A stretch of DNA of 64,000 nucleotides from Lysinibacillus pakistanensis (GTDB taxonomy: Bacteria; Bacillota; Bacilli; Bacillales_A; Planococcaceae). The stretch spans positions 62,001 through 126,000 of the forward strand of contig BBDJ01000007.1 of assembly GCA_001312325.1 (NCBI GenBank). Direction: 5' to 3'. Shown here one piece after another: positions 11,202 through 23,700 of this stretch; position 1 is the stretch's first letter; every line of letters begins with the position of its first letter. Made by a program: the position numbers and the translations under genes. The notes beneath the pieces are model-generated. The model was given only the letters and a program-made list of their open reading frames with translations, was not told the DNA's origin and made no database searches.

Positions 11202-12157
11202 AAATTTAGCTTTTGAAGAACCAGTAATACAATTACGTGAAAAAAATAGATGAATTAAAATCAATAGCTGCTGAAGCAGATGTAGATATGACAGGCGAAA
11301 TTGAAAAACTTGAAACTCGTCTGACTCAGCTAGAGCAATCCATATACGCCAATATGAAGCCGTGGGATCGTGTGCAGGTTGCAAGACATCCAGAAAGACC
11401 AACGACATTACAATATATAGAAGCGATGTGTGAAAATTTTATAGAATTGCATGGGGATCGGACGTTTGGTGATGATGCAGCCATTCTTGGAGGTATTGCA
11501 TTTTTTGAAGGACAGCCAGTAACAATTATCGGACATCAACGTGGAAAATCTACAAAAGAAAATATCCGTCGTAATTTTGGTATGCCACATCCAGAAGGTT
11601 ATCGAAAAGCATTGCGATTAATGAAGCAGGCTGAGAAATTTAAACGACCGATTATATGCTTTATTGATACGAAAGGCGCGTACCCAGGTAAGGCAGCTGA
11701 GGAACGTGGTCAAAGTGAAGCAATTGCTAGAAATTTGATTGAGATGGCAGGCTTAAAAGTACCAGTAATCAGCATTGTTATTGGCGAAGGTGGTAGCGGT
11801 GGTGCACTTGCATTAGGGGTAGCTAATCGCGTCTTTATGTTAGAGAACTCAACATATTCTGTTATCTCTCCTGAAGGAGCAGCATCCATCTTATGGCGTG
11901 ATGGAAGCTTGCTAAACAAGCTGCGGAGGCAATGCGTATAACAGCACCTGATTTAAAGGAGCTAGGTGTCATTGATGGCATTATTCCAGAAATTACAGGT
12001 GGTGCACATCGCAATGTAGCAAAACAGGCACTCTATATAAAGGAATGTATAAGTGACACACTGAAAGCATTAAATACTTTAAATGGTGAACAATTAGTTG
12101 AAGATCGTTACGAGAAATTTAAAAAAAATAGGTCAATATACAGAAACAGAAGTATAA
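11194..12157 (+). CDS. accA: Acetyl-CoA carboxylase carboxyltransferase subunit alpha
   Basis: Partner of AccD in the alpha2-beta2 carboxyltransferase. Visible family motifs include an N-terminal coiled region ([13 protein letters not shown]), [58 protein letters not shown] and the oxyanion loop [12 protein letters not shown]. The start overlaps accD by eight bases. Frame breaks: extra A at 11241-11247, a lost G near 11911 (expected [12 protein letters not shown]), extra A at 12121-12128. After correction the gene ends at the TAA at 12155-12157 with 320 residues ([11 protein letters not shown] at the C-terminus). Confidence 0.95.
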
Positions 12158-12322
12158 AAAAATATTTTGTGAATTTAGAATTAGATTCGATAGTTGAAAT
12201 CTGCTCGTAAAGAGATTAATTTTGTCTTTAAATAATGAAAAAGCTTTTATGATATAAGAAGATAGTAGCGCAAAAATAACGCCAGACTTCTTGAAAAAAA
12301 TGTTAGATTTCGGATGTTTTTG

Positions 12323-12365
12323 AATGGAAAGAGTGTGTGAAAGCGCATTCTTTTCATTTTTTTTA
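12323..12365 (+). terminator. Strong terminator between accA and pfkA
   Basis: A 15-pair stem (AATGGAAAGAGTGTG with CGCATTCTTTTCATT, a few G-U pairs) closes a six-base loop and is followed by eight T. It stands 165 bases after accA and about 95 before pfkA. It most simply ends accDA transcription, but an attenuator in a pfkA leader is possible. The rest of 12158-12459 shows no gene. Confidence 0.8.
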
Positions 12366-12459
12366 TGTAAAAGTTATGTTTTTATAGTCTTAGAACCCTT
12401 ACATAGTTTGTTTTTTCATGTTAATGTGAATAATAATAGTAACTGCAGGAGGTTCGACA

Positions 12460-13421
<962 letters not shown>

Positions 13422-13449
13422 TTTGGCATAAAAACGGAGTGGGCAGAAA

Positions 13450-15214
13450 ATGAGAAAAACTAAAATCGTATGTACAATAGGTCCGGCAAGTGAGTCGCCA
13501 GAAACTTTAGAAAAACTGATTGAGGCAGGTATGAATGTTGCCCGCTTAAACTTTTCACATGGTTCACATGAGGAGCATGAAGTACGCATTAATTTAATTC
13601 GTGAAGTTGCACAGAAATTAGGTAAGCCAGTTGGGATATTACTCGACACTAAAGGTCCTGAAATTCGTACACATAATATGAAAAACGGGGAACTACATTT
13701 ATCAGCAGGTCAAGTAATTGATATTTCAATGACTGAGGTTGAGGGTACAGAGACTAGCTTCTCTGTCACATATGATCGTTTGATTGAGGATGTTGAACAA
13801 AACTCTATTATTTTGTTAGATGATGGACTTATTCAGCTACGTGTCTTAGCGACAGATATGGAAAAAGGTCTTATTCATACAATTGTTGAAAATGCGGGTG
13901 TTTTAAAAAAAATAAAAAAAGGTGTGAATGTACCTGGTGTTTCTGTCCAGCTTCCTGGAATCACAGAAAAGGATGCGCAGGATATTTTATTTGGCATTAA
14001 GCAAGATGTAGATTTTATCGCAGCTTCGTTCGTGCGTCGTGCGAAGGATGTGCTAGAAATTCGCGAGCTACTTGAACAAAATGGTGGCAGTCATATTCAA
14101 ATTATCCCAAAAATCGAGAACCAAGAGGGTGTCGACAATATTGATGAAATCATCTTAGTGTCAGATGGATTAATGGTAGCTCGTGGTGATTTAGGAGTAG
14201 AAATTCCAGCTGAGGAAGTTCCGTTAGTACAAAAGAAATTAATCTTAAAATGTAATCAAGTAGGGAAACCAGTAATTACTGCTACACAAATGCTAGATTC
14301 AATGCAACGAAACCCGCGCCCGACACGAGCAGAGGCAAGTGATGTAGCGAATGCGATTATTGATGGCACAGATGCTATTATGTTATCTGGTGAAACAGCA
14401 GCAGGTCTATATCCAGTGGAGTCTGTTCAAACAATGAATAAAATTGCACAGCGTACAGAAAACTCTTTAGACTATAAAGCAATTGTTTCTGCACGTAGTA
14501 GAGAAAAAGAGGCAAATATGACGGAGGCTATATCTCAGGCTGTAGCATATACGTCGATCAACCTAGGAGTAAAGGCAGTTTTAGCTCCGACTGAAAGTGG
14601 TAATACAGCTAGAATGATTGCGAAATATCGCCCAGGTGTGCCAGTTGTTGCCGTAACTGGGTCCTCTAATACAGCTCATACACTAACTTTAGTTTGGGGA
14701 GTATATCCAGTTGTTTGTCAGCGTGTGACAACTACCGATGAAATTTTAGAGCTAGCTGTTGATGAGAGCTTAAAGCATGGCTATGTAACGCATGGCGATG
14801 CAGTTGTTATTACAGCTGGTGTACCAGTAGGTGAAGCAGGTACAACTAATTTAATGAAGGTTCACATTATTGGAGATTTATTAGCTCGTGGTCAAGGAAT
14901 TGGCAAAGCTTCAGTAGTAGGAAAAACGGTTGTTGCAAAAAAATGCAGCAGAGGCACTAGCCTATGATACAGATGGCTGTATTATAGTAACTGTTGGATC
15001 TGATCGCGATATGATGCCAGCGCTTGAAAATTGTCTTGGTTTGATTACGGAAGAAGGTGGGCTTACAAGCCATGCAGCAGTAGTAGGTCTGAGCTTAGGT
15101 ATCCCTGTTATTGTTGGAGTAAAAGAAGCTACAACATTGATACGTCATGGTCAAGAAATCACAATGGATGCGGAAACGGGCGTTATTTATAAAGGACATG
15201 CCAGCGTTCTTTAA
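13450..15214 (+). CDS. pyk: Pyruvate kinase with C-terminal PEP-utiliser extension
   Basis: Makes pyruvate and ATP from phosphoenolpyruvate. TIM-barrel motifs include [38 protein letters not shown], the active-site [21 protein letters not shown] and [12 protein letters not shown]. The last ~100 residues ([21 protein letters not shown]) are the extra PEP-utiliser-like domain typical of Bacillus Pyk, which carries the TSHAA motif. One extra A at 14937-14943 shifts the frame. At 13905-13920 two neighbouring A runs read K-K-I-K-K where the family has K-N-K-K; their excesses add up to three bases and keep the frame open. Corrected length 586. Confidence 0.96.
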
Positions 15215-15220
15215 GAAAGG

Positions 15221-15256
15221 AGCTCTAGTGCAATCGACTGTACTAGAGCTTTTTTT
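15221..15256 (+). terminator. Terminator of pfkA-pyk
   Basis: AGCTCTAGTG pairs with TACTAGAGCT, followed by T7 directly after the pyk stop. Confidence 0.9.
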
Positions 15257-15426
15257 CTAAACATAACAAACACTTTTTATACATAAACAATCTTCATTCG
15301 TAGCATGCTTGAATATAAATAGATTGATCTCTCTACATGATGTTTCATTTGTTTTTTTAATGAAACAAAATGGGCTATAATAACGTATAAGAGGTATAGC
15401 TTTTTTTAGATAGAAGGGAGAAAAAT

Positions 15427-15818
15427 ATGAGAAAGGTTTTTCTTGGTTTCATTGTCTATGCATTAGCCGAACTGGCGTTATTAATAGTAATTGGTCAAAA
15501 TATTGGTGTTTTCAATACATTATTGCTCATTGTTGCAACAAGTATTATAGGTATTTATGTAGTGAAGAATAAAGGTATGAATTCTGTGCAAAATGTTAAA
15601 AATACGATAGCACGAGGAGAGGCACCAGGCCCTGCCTTAATTGATACCGTGTTAACTTTTAGCGGTGGTGTATTACTAGCTTTGCCAGGATTTTTAACGG
15701 ATTTAATTGGTTTGCTACTACTTATGCCTTTTTCTCGTAAAATGTTCCAACCAATTTTTTTATTATTGGATGCGTAAAAAAAATGAAAAAAGGGAATTTT
15801 ATTATCGTTCAAAAATAG
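15427..15818 (+). CDS. fxsA: FxsA family cytoplasmic membrane protein
   Basis: Predicted 129-residue membrane protein with hydrophobic segments near the N-terminus (FLGFIVYALAELALLIVIG and FNTLLLIVATSIIGIYVV) and in the middle (VLTFSGGVLLALPGFLTD then LIGLLLLMPF). The ALPGFLTD-type stretch is characteristic of FxsA, named from E. coli F-exclusion suppression; the physiological role is unknown. AGAAGGGAG precedes the ATG. Extra bases at 15755-15761 and 15777-15784 hide the true basic C-terminus (YYWMRKKMKKGNFIIVQK). The last 17 bases overlap the 3' end of the convergent ytvI. Confidence 0.85.
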
Positions 15819-16770
15819 CGTTTTCCTTTAGCTTAACCGCTAAAAATAAAAAAAATGGGCTTAGTAAAATACCATAAAAACCAAATAATAAAATGGAGGC
15901 AGCACTGATGAAAAAGGTGTGGAAGGTACGTAATTGTAGCGTATTTGACCAAAGCATGGATTCAGCTAGCTGCCTTGTTAATTGGACGAATAAATATAAC
16001 ACCAAAATTGCAACACATAAAAAGGTATTGCCCGTGAAGTAAAAATAAATGCTCATAGGTACAAGAAATACACCAATGCCAAAGAACGGCAGAACATCTG
16101 TGAAGGCTACAATAAAAGCTTTAATGATAGCTTGTTCAAATTGAAGCAGCATAAATCCCGCACATAGTATGAGTAACGTAATGGTGAAAAGCTGAAATTC
16201 CACGAATATAAAGTAATGAAATAGCTGCATTACTTTAGAAAAATGTGACTGCCATTCATTGCGATATTTTTTTGGCACATATCGAAAAAAACCAATAACG
16301 GGATTTCCGAGTTTCTAATAGGGCGAAATAGTAGGCAACAAGGAATATAAATACTTCAATGACATGCTTCATAATTAATTGAAAAATATTCGCTATATAA
16401 ATTAAAATCGAATCAAAAATAGACAACGATTTTTCCTTCAAAACTTGAATAAACATGGATTCATATTCATCGAAAAGTGGGAAATTTTGTAGTGTATCTC
16501 GGATTTCAGGAAAGATATAAATGACGCTATTGATGGATATAACAGCAAGAAAAAAAGATACAAGAAAGTATTAAAATTTCCACAATAATTGCTGCAAGCC
16601 AATAAGCGACCCTACAATAAGTGTGAAGAAATTTTATGATAGGATACGTCGAAAAAGATAAAAAAAATTGCAAGTGAAACAGGCAATACGAACCAAAGTA
16701 TTACCAAATAGAAAATGAAAAATAAAACACTTGTAGTTCTTTCGTATGAAAAATACTTAATATTCCTCAT
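15802..16770 (-). CDS. ytvI: AI-2E transporter family (YtvI-like) membrane protein
   Basis: Polytopic membrane protein related to the PerM/AI-2E exporter family. The C-terminal half carries the family pattern: LVAYYFALLETRKSRYW, then a conserved membrane hairpin (VAFTDVLPFFGIGVFLVPMSI), then LTRQLAESMLWSN and LLFGFYGILLSPFFLFLAVKL. Position between fxsA and citZ matches B. subtilis ytvI. I start at ATG 16770, preceded by GGGGTG. Corrected length is about 321, shorter than YtvI (371), so the N-terminus may be more damaged than I can repair. Extra bases lie near 16660-16667, 16550-16556 and 16285-16291. The substrate is unknown. Confidence 0.78.
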
Positions 16771-16886
16771 TTTTACAAATTCACCCCATTTCAAAAGTTA
16801 AATTAATGTCAAAATATACAATAAAACCTCTTTAGAGCATATATATAATCGCTCGGGCGCCTTTTTCTTTAATTAGGTGATTTTCA

Positions 16887-16915
16887 TTCACAAAGCTGTC
16901 AAAAATGATTATAAT
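16887..16915 (+). promoter_or_regulatory. Sigma-A promoter of citZ
   Basis: TTCACA at 16887-16892 and TATAAT at 16910-16915 are separated by exactly 17 bases. The start of transcription would fall near 16922, leaving a leader of about 100 bases before citZ. Confidence 0.65.
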
Positions 16916-16920
16916 AGCAA

Positions 16921-16934
16921 TGTAAGCGATTTAC
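16921..16934 (+). promoter_or_regulatory. Candidate cre site (CcpA) at the citZ start point
   Basis: TGTAAGCGATTTAC matches 12 of 14 positions of the consensus TGWAANCGNTNWCA and sits where transcription should begin. citZ of B. subtilis is repressed by CcpA, so carbon catabolite control is plausible here. Only the position and consensus support this. Confidence 0.5.
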
Positions 16935-17023
16935 TTAATGGTTCATATGAGCAAAGTACGTAAATGTGACGAACTAAATACATTTACAACCAAAAAAATA
17001 TAAGTATGAGGGAGCGATAATTT

Positions 17024-18140
17024 ATGTCAGCAACTAAAGGATTAGAAGGTATCGTAGCAGCGGAATCTAAAATCAGTTCAATTATCGATGACACACTTAC
17101 ATATGTTGGTTACAACATTGATGATTTAGCAGAGAACGCGTCATTTGAAGAAGTAGTTTATTTATTGTGGCACACTCGTTTACCAAAAGAGGACGAGCTA
17201 GCTGAATTAAAACAACAATTAGCAGACAACATGACAATTCCGCAAGCAATTGTAGATCAATTCAAAACATACCCACTTTCAACTGTACATCCAATGGCTG
17301 CACTACGTACTGCAGTATCTTTACTTGGTGTATTCGATGAAGAGGCAGATGTTATGGATCCAGAAGCTAACTACCGTAAAGCTATCCGTTTACAAGCTAA
17401 AATTGCTACAGTAGTTACTGCATTTTCGCGTGTTCGTAAAGGTTTAGAGCCAGTTGCGCCAAAACCAGAATTAGGATATGCAGCAAACTTCTTATACATG
17501 CTTAAAGGTGAAGAACCAGCAGCAATCGAAGTTGAAGCATTCGACAAAGCATTAGTATTACATGCTGACCATGAATTAAATGCATCTACATTCACAGCGC
17601 GTGTATGTGTAGCTACATTATCAGATGTATATTCTGGTGTAACAGCAGCTATTGGTGCATTAAAAGGGCCACTTCATGGTGGTGCAAATGAGCAAGTTAT
17701 GAAAATGTTAACTGAAATTGGCTCACTTGATAAAGTTGAATCTTACATTCAAAATAAACTAGACAACAAAGAAAAAAATCATGGGCTTTGGTCACCGCGT
17801 ATACCGCAAAGGCGACCCACGTGCACCACATTTACGTGTTATGTCACAAAAATTAACTGAACTAACTGGTAAACCAGAGCTATATGAAATGTCAGTTAAA
17901 ATCCATGACATGATCGTAGAACAAAAGAAATTACCTGCAAACGTAGACTTCTTCTCTGCGTCAGTGTATGATTCTTTAGGTATTGATCATGACCTATTCA
18001 CACCAATTTTCGCAGTATCACGTACTTCTGGTTGGGTAGCTCATATTTTAGAGCAATATGCTAACAACCGCCTAATCCGTCCACGTGCAGAGTATGTTGG
18101 ACCAGGCATGCAAAAATATGTTCCAATCAGCGAGCGCTAA
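17024..18140 (+). CDS. citZ: Citrate synthase
   Basis: Condenses oxaloacetate with acetyl-CoA, the entry step of the citric acid cycle. The N-terminus (KGLEGIVAAESKISSIID), the substrate motif LHADHELNASTFTARVC with its histidine, the segment GALKGPLHGGANEQVMKML, and GFGHRVYRKGDPRAPHL are diagnostic. GAGGGAGCGATAATTT precedes the ATG. One extra A at 17772-17778 breaks the frame just before GFGHRVY; corrected length is 371. icd and mdh follow in the usual tricarboxylic acid branch cluster. Confidence 0.97.
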
Positions 18141-18165
18141 TTTGGAAAATATGCTAGAATATTTG

Positions 18166-18191
18166 GGACTGTGTTACTGATAACACAGTCC
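18166..18191 (+). other. Intercistronic hairpin between citZ and icd
   Basis: GGACTGTGTTA and TAACACAGTCC form a perfect 11-pair stem with a four-base loop. No T tract follows, so it is more likely an RNA processing or stability element within the citZ-icd transcript than a terminator. Confidence 0.7.
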
Positions 18192-18220
18192 TATGATTAT
18201 GAATTTAGGAGGCAACAGCA

Positions 18221-19485
18221 ATGTCAAACAAAATTGTAGTTGAAAATGGCGTACTTAATGTACCAAACAATCCAGTGATTCCTTTCATCGAAGGTGATGG
18301 AATTGGTCCAGATATTTGGGCTGCAGCATCACGAGTAATCGACGCAGCAGTTGAAAAAGCATACAACGGTGAAAAGAAAATCGAATGGTTAGAAGTTTTA
18401 GCTGGTGAAAAAGCATTCAACCAAACTGGTGAATGGTTACCACAAGAAACTTTAGACAAAATTAACGAATACCTAATCGCAATTAAAGGTCCTCTTACTA
18501 CTCCAATCGGTGGTGGTATCCGCTCTCTAAACGTAGCATTACGTCAACAGCTTGACCTATATGTGTGCTTACGTCCAGTACGTCACTTTGATGGAGTACC
18601 TTCACCAGTTAAACGCCCAGAAGACGTTGATATGGTTATCTTCCGCGAAAACACAGAAGACATCTACGCTGGTATCGAATTCGAATCTGGTTCTGAACAA
18701 GCTCAAAAAAATCATCAACTTCCTACAAACTGAATTTGGTGTTAACAAAATCCGCTTCCCAGAAACTTCTGGTATCGGTGTAAAACCTGTATCTAAAGAA
18801 GGTACTGAGCGTTTAGTACGTTCTGCTATCGAATATGCTATTAATCATAAACGCCCATCTGTTACTTTAGTACACAAAGGTAACATCATGAAATTCACTG
18901 AAGGTGGGTTCAAAAAAATGGGGTTATGAATTAGCTGAAAAAGAATTTGCTGATCAAACATTCACTTGGAACCAATATGATGCAATTAAAGCTGAACAAG
19001 GTGAAGAAGCAGCGAACAAAGCACAAGCTGACGCTTTAGCAGCTGGTAAAATCTTAGTGAAAGATTCTATCGCTGATATCTTCTTACAACAAATCTTAAC
19101 TCGTCCAAATGAGTTCGATGTAGTTGCAACAATGAACTTAAACGGTGACTATATCTCTGACGCATTAGCTGCACAAGTTGGTGGTATCGGTATCGCTCCA
19201 GGCGCAAACATTAACTATGTAACTGGACACGCGATCTTCGAAGCTACTCACGGTACAGCTCCAAAATATGCTGGTCAAGATAAAGTAAACCCATCTTCAG
19301 TATTACTTTCAGGTGTATTAATGCTTGAACACTTAGGATGGCAAGAAGCTGCTGACATGATTACTAAATCTGTTGAGAAAACAATTTCTTCTAAAGTTGT
19401 AACTTATGACTTCGCACGTTTAATGGACGGCGCTACAGAAGTGAAATGTTCAGAATTCGCGAATGAGTTAATCAAAAACCTATAA
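18221..19485 (+). CDS. icd: Isocitrate dehydrogenase, NADP-type
   Basis: Oxidatively decarboxylates isocitrate to 2-oxoglutarate. Visible motifs: [14 protein letters not shown], the substrate loop [23 protein letters not shown] with the key serine and arginines, [38 protein letters not shown] and [14 protein letters not shown]. The residues downstream of [10 protein letters not shown] (KVNPSS) fit an NADP enzyme. AGGAGG precedes the ATG. Extra A bases at 18705-18711 and 18912-18918 split the frame; corrected length 420. A terminator follows. Confidence 0.97.
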
Positions 19486-19595
19486 TTTTCTATTGTAATA
19501 TAGAAATAATAGGTAAGCGGATGCTTTATTCTGCCGATATAATTAGGGTAAAATGTATTTAGTTTAATAAAGTATTACGATGAACTTGTTTAATC

Positions 19596-19630
19596 GAGGG
19601 AGGAGATGGTATTCTCCTCCCTCTTTTAAA
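19596..19630 (+). terminator. Terminator of citZ-icd
   Basis: GAGGGAGGAG pairs perfectly with CTCCTCCCTC across an eight-base loop and is followed by TTTT. mdh begins 34 bases later, so mdh is probably partly separately transcribed or reached by readthrough. Confidence 0.75.
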
Positions 19631-19663
19631 ATATATAACCTAATTTTAAAGGAGCGTATTTAA

Positions 19664-20604
<941 letters not shown>

Positions 20605-20616
20605 TAAAAAGCTTAT

Positions 20617-20652
20617 GAAATCGAGTGGGAATCATTCCTACTCGATTTTTTT
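20617..20652 (+). terminator. Terminator of mdh
   Basis: AAATCGAGTGGGA pairs with TCCTACTCGATTT, followed by a T tract, directly after the mdh stop. Confidence 0.9.
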
Positions 20653-20751
20653 GTAGTCTGTCTATATAAAATGTAAGTGACAAATAGACTATATTCCTTT
20701 AATTACTAATGCATCCTATGCTTATCAATAAAATGGTTATTCTGCTTTTCG

Positions 20752-20780
20752 TTGTACTTTTAGAATAAAATTGATACTAT
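20752..20780 (+). promoter_or_regulatory. Possible sigma-A promoter for maoC-phoPR
   Basis: TTGTAC (20752-20757) and TACTAT (20775-20780) are 17 bases apart, 36 bases before the first gene. I see no clear PhoP direct repeats of the TTAACA type. Confidence 0.45.
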
Positions 20781-20815
20781 GAAGGTAGTATGATGGAAAA
20801 GGGGTTGGCGTATCT

Positions 20816-21256
20816 TTGCTTCAAAAAAACAGTAAGCTTGGTCTCACAATAGATGAAATTACAGTTGGCGAGAAGATTCATATTACTGAAAAGATAGAGG
20901 ATAAGGATTTACTGCTTTATTTAGGCCTTACGAATGATAGTAATCCGCTTTATATTCAACATGATTATGCTGCGATGACGCCTTTTCAAAAGCCAATCGT
21001 ACCTACAATTATGTTAAATGGTATCATTACGTCAGCTGTGTCAAAGTATATTCCTGGACCAGGTGCACGAATTATTGAGCAACATTTAAAATATTTAGGA
21101 CCTCTCTATCATTATGAATTATTTGATACGCTTTTAGAGGTAACAGAAGTAAATAAACGCCAAAATATAATTACTGTATCTGTCCACTCCTATAATGAGC
21201 AAAAGCAGCTTGTGATTGAAGGAACCTTATTGGTGACACCGCCACTTGCGCTATAG
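20816..21256 (+). CDS. MaoC-like hotdog dehydratase domain protein
   Basis: A 146-residue single hotdog-fold protein of the MaoC/(R)-specific enoyl-CoA hydratase type. The hydratase motif is recognisable as LTNDSNPLYIQHDYA (family pattern with Asp, Asn-Pro and His) followed by FQKPIVPTIMLNGII. The start is TTG at 20816, with AAAGGGG upstream; the A run just after it is in frame. A MaoC-like gene before phoP is common in Bacillus relatives. The acyl substrate is unknown. Confidence 0.8.
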   Translation: MLQKNSKLGLTIDEITVGEKIHITEKIEDKDLLLYLGLTNDSNPLYIQHDYAAMTPFQKPIVPTIMLNGIITSAVSKYIPGPGARIIEQHLKYLGPLYHYELFDTLLEVTEVNKRQNIITVSVHSYNEQKQLVIEGTLLVTPPLAL

Positions 21257-21308
21257 ACGTTTTAAGATTTGAAATGGGGGTTTCAAATCACTAACGGAGG
21301 CATTATTA

Positions 21309-22025
21309 ATGACAAAAACGATTTTAGTTGTAGAAGATGAATTTTCTATTGCGACATTATTGAAATATAATTTAGAACAGGCAGGCTATGTTGTAGAAAC
21401 AGCTGCAGATGGGCAAGAAGGATTGGATAAAGCAATTGACTTACAGCCGGATTTAATTCTCTTAGACTTAATGCTTCCAAGGCTTGATGGTATGGAGGTA
21501 TGTAAACAAATACGTCAACAACGTATGAATACGCCTATCATTATGTTAACCGCAAAGGACGATGAATTCGATAAAGTTCTTGGTCTGGAGCTGGGAGCAG
21601 ATGATTATATGACGAAGCCTTTTAGCCCGCGTGAGGTATTGGCGCGAGTGAAAGCTGTGTTAAGACGTTTCACACAAAATGTTATATTAGACAATAAAGA
21701 TGAACCTCAAGAGAAAATGTATGAATTTGGACAATTACGTGTCTTTCCTGAGCGTTTTGAAGTATTTTTACAGGATGAAGCATTGGAATTCACACCGAAG
21801 GAATTTGAGCTATTGATTTATTTGCTTGAAAATAAAAATCGTGTTTTAACACGTGATCAGCTATTAAGTGCTGTATGGAAATATGACTTTGCTGGTGATA
21901 CAAGAATTGTGGATGTACACATCAGTCACCTTCGAGATAAAATTGAGGAAAATAGCCGAAAACCAATGTTTATCAAAACCATTCGTGGTCTTGGCTATAA
22001 ATTCGAGGAGCCGAAGACAACATGA
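21309..22025 (+). CDS. phoP: Phosphate-response regulator PhoP
   Basis: OmpR-family response regulator of 238 residues that activates the phosphate-starvation regulon. The receiver domain shows the acidic pair near the start (VVEDE), the phospho-acceptor Asp in LILLDLMLPRLDG, the conserved Thr in IIMLTAKDDE and Lys in MTKPFSPRE. The C-terminal winged helix ends in TRIVDVHISHLRDKIE and TIRGLGYKFE. CGGAGG precedes the ATG. Its stop overlaps the phoR start (ATGA), indicating coupling. Assignment to PhoP rather than another OmpR member rests on the mdh-phoPR order. Confidence 0.92.
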   Translation: MTKTILVVEDEFSIATLLKYNLEQAGYVVETAADGQEGLDKAIDLQPDLILLDLMLPRLDGMEVCKQIRQQRMNTPIIMLTAKDDEFDKVLGLELGADDYMTKPFSPREVLARVKAVLRRFTQNVILDNKDEPQEKMYEFGQLRVFPERFEVFLQDEALEFTPKEFELLIYLLENKNRVLTRDQLLSAVWKYDFAGDTRIVDVHISHLRDKIEENSRKPMFIKTIRGLGYKFEEPKTT

Positions 22026-23557
22026 AATCAATGAGCAACCGCTTATTCTTGACATTCATGCTTTTACTCGGAACAATACTAGCTGTCCTAATGATTGTAA
22101 TAGGTCAGCTTTTTCCTGTTTATATAGAACAGTATGACGAACAGGCGAGCCTTGAGAAGCAAGAATTCATCAATCAAGTACTAGATGAACGAAAAATTGA
22201 ACTCTCGAAGGAAGATAGGGAGGCTATCAATAGAGTCCAAAATGCAGGGGAACAGCATAAAATTTTATCGAGTGTTCGCGCTCGATTATATGTGGTTCTC
22301 GTTATTCTTTTTACTATAGCACTAATTTTGATTGCAATTGTCAGTCGTTATATGATTCGAAATTTCACTGCACCAATCGATAATGTAACCGAAACAGCGC
22401 TAGAGCTCGCTAAAGGGAATTACCGCGCTCGTGCCCATGAGAACGAGCAGGAACGCATGATGCCATTAAGCCATTCTATTAATATTTTAGCGCGTAATTT
22501 ACAGGACATTACGACGATACGTGAAGTAGAAGAGGAACGGCTAAAAACGTTAATTGAGAACATGGGAAGCTCACTTATGATGATTGGACGTGAAGGCAAT
22601 ATATCGATTGTGAATCGTGTATTCTTAGAGCGTTTTGGCATGCAAATTGACGATGTTCAAGGAAAGGTCTTTCGTACAATAGGCTTGCCTAAATCACTTG
22701 AGCAATTTATCGACCACGTCTTTCTAACAGAAATGCCTTATCGACAGCAAATTAAAATGGAAGTACAACAGGAACTATACAATAAGGAAGTGTATGGGGC
22801 TCCTGTTATTGGAGATCATGGTCGCTGGCTGGGTGTTGTTATTGTTATGCATGATATTACAGAGCTTGTCCGTTTGGAACAAATTCGAAAGGACTTTGTG
22901 GCAAACGTCTCCCATGAATTACGTACACCAATTACCTCGATTAAAGGTTTTTCAGAAACTTTATTGGATGGTGCCTATAAAGATGAAAAGATGTTATTAT
23001 CCTTTTTAGAGATTATTTATAAAGAAAGTAACCGTCTACAAATGCTGATTCAGGATTTATTGGAACTATCGAAAATCGAACAGCATGGTTTTACCGTGAA
23101 TATTATGTCAATGGGCTTGCAGGACGTACTTATTCGAGGTGCAGAATTAACAGGGCCTCGTTTAGATGAGAAAAATATGAGCTTCCATGTGGATATTGAA
23201 CGCGATGTTGAAGTGATGGGAGATGCCAATCGTATCATCCAAATCGTAACAAATTTAATCACTAATGCGATTACGTATTCCCCAGAAAATACAACTGTAT
23301 CGATCCGTTTAAAGGAAAATGAAAAGTATGGAATTATTGAAATAGAGGATCAGGGAATTGGAATCGAAAAGCACGAAATTGCTCGTGTCTTTGAACGATT
23401 TTATCGTGTAGATCGTGCCCGAAGTCGAAACTCTGGAGGAACAGGCTTAGGGCTCGCTATTGTGAAGCATTTAGTAGAGGCGCATCATGGGCGTATTCAG
23501 GTAGAAAGTGAAGTCGGTGTAGGCACTAAGATGATTGTCATGATTCCGAAGAATTAA
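22022..23557 (+). CDS. phoR: Phosphate-sensing histidine kinase PhoR
   Basis: Membrane sensor kinase of 511 residues. Order: transmembrane segment near residue 10-30, extracytoplasmic part, second transmembrane segment (LYVVLVILFTIALILIAIV), HAMP (TAPIDNVTETALELAKGNY), a PAS domain, the dimerisation helix with the phospho-His in FVANVSHELRTPITSIKGF, then the ATP-binding domain with N box QIVTNLITNAITYSP, G1 IEDQGIGIE and G2 SGGTGLGLAIVKHL. The extracytoplasmic part is short (about 45 residues) compared with B. subtilis PhoR. The gene is intact. It follows phoP with a four-base overlap. Confidence 0.92.
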   Translation: MKSMSNRLFLTFMLLLGTILAVLMIVIGQLFPVYIEQYDEQASLEKQEFINQVLDERKIELSKEDREAINRVQNAGEQHKILSSVRARLYVVLVILFTIALILIAIVSRYMIRNFTAPIDNVTETALELAKGNYRARAHENEQERMMPLSHSINILARNLQDITTIREVEEERLKTLIENMGSSLMMIGREGNISIVNRVFLERFGMQIDDVQGKVFRTIGLPKSLEQFIDHVFLTEMPYRQQIKMEVQQELYNKEVYGAPVIGDHGRWLGVVIVMHDITELVRLEQIRKDFVANVSHELRTPITSIKGFSETLLDGAYKDEKMLLSFLEIIYKESNRLQMLIQDLLELSKIEQHGFTVNIMSMGLQDVLIRGAELTGPRLDEKNMSFHVDIERDVEVMGDANRIIQIVTNLITNAITYSPENTTVSIRLKENEKYGIIEIEDQGIGIEKHEIARVFERFYRVDRARSRNSGGTGLGLAIVKHLVEAHHGRIQVESEVGVGTKMIVMIPKN

Positions 23558-23700
23558 CAATCTCTTTACAAAAGCAACATGTAACATTCACAAAGGGAGT
23601 TTATACTTATTTAGTAGAAACCCCCTATATAATCGACAAGTCTGTAAATAAATCATGTATCAGTTATTACATTTTAATGGCTGCTTTATAATTGCCATAG

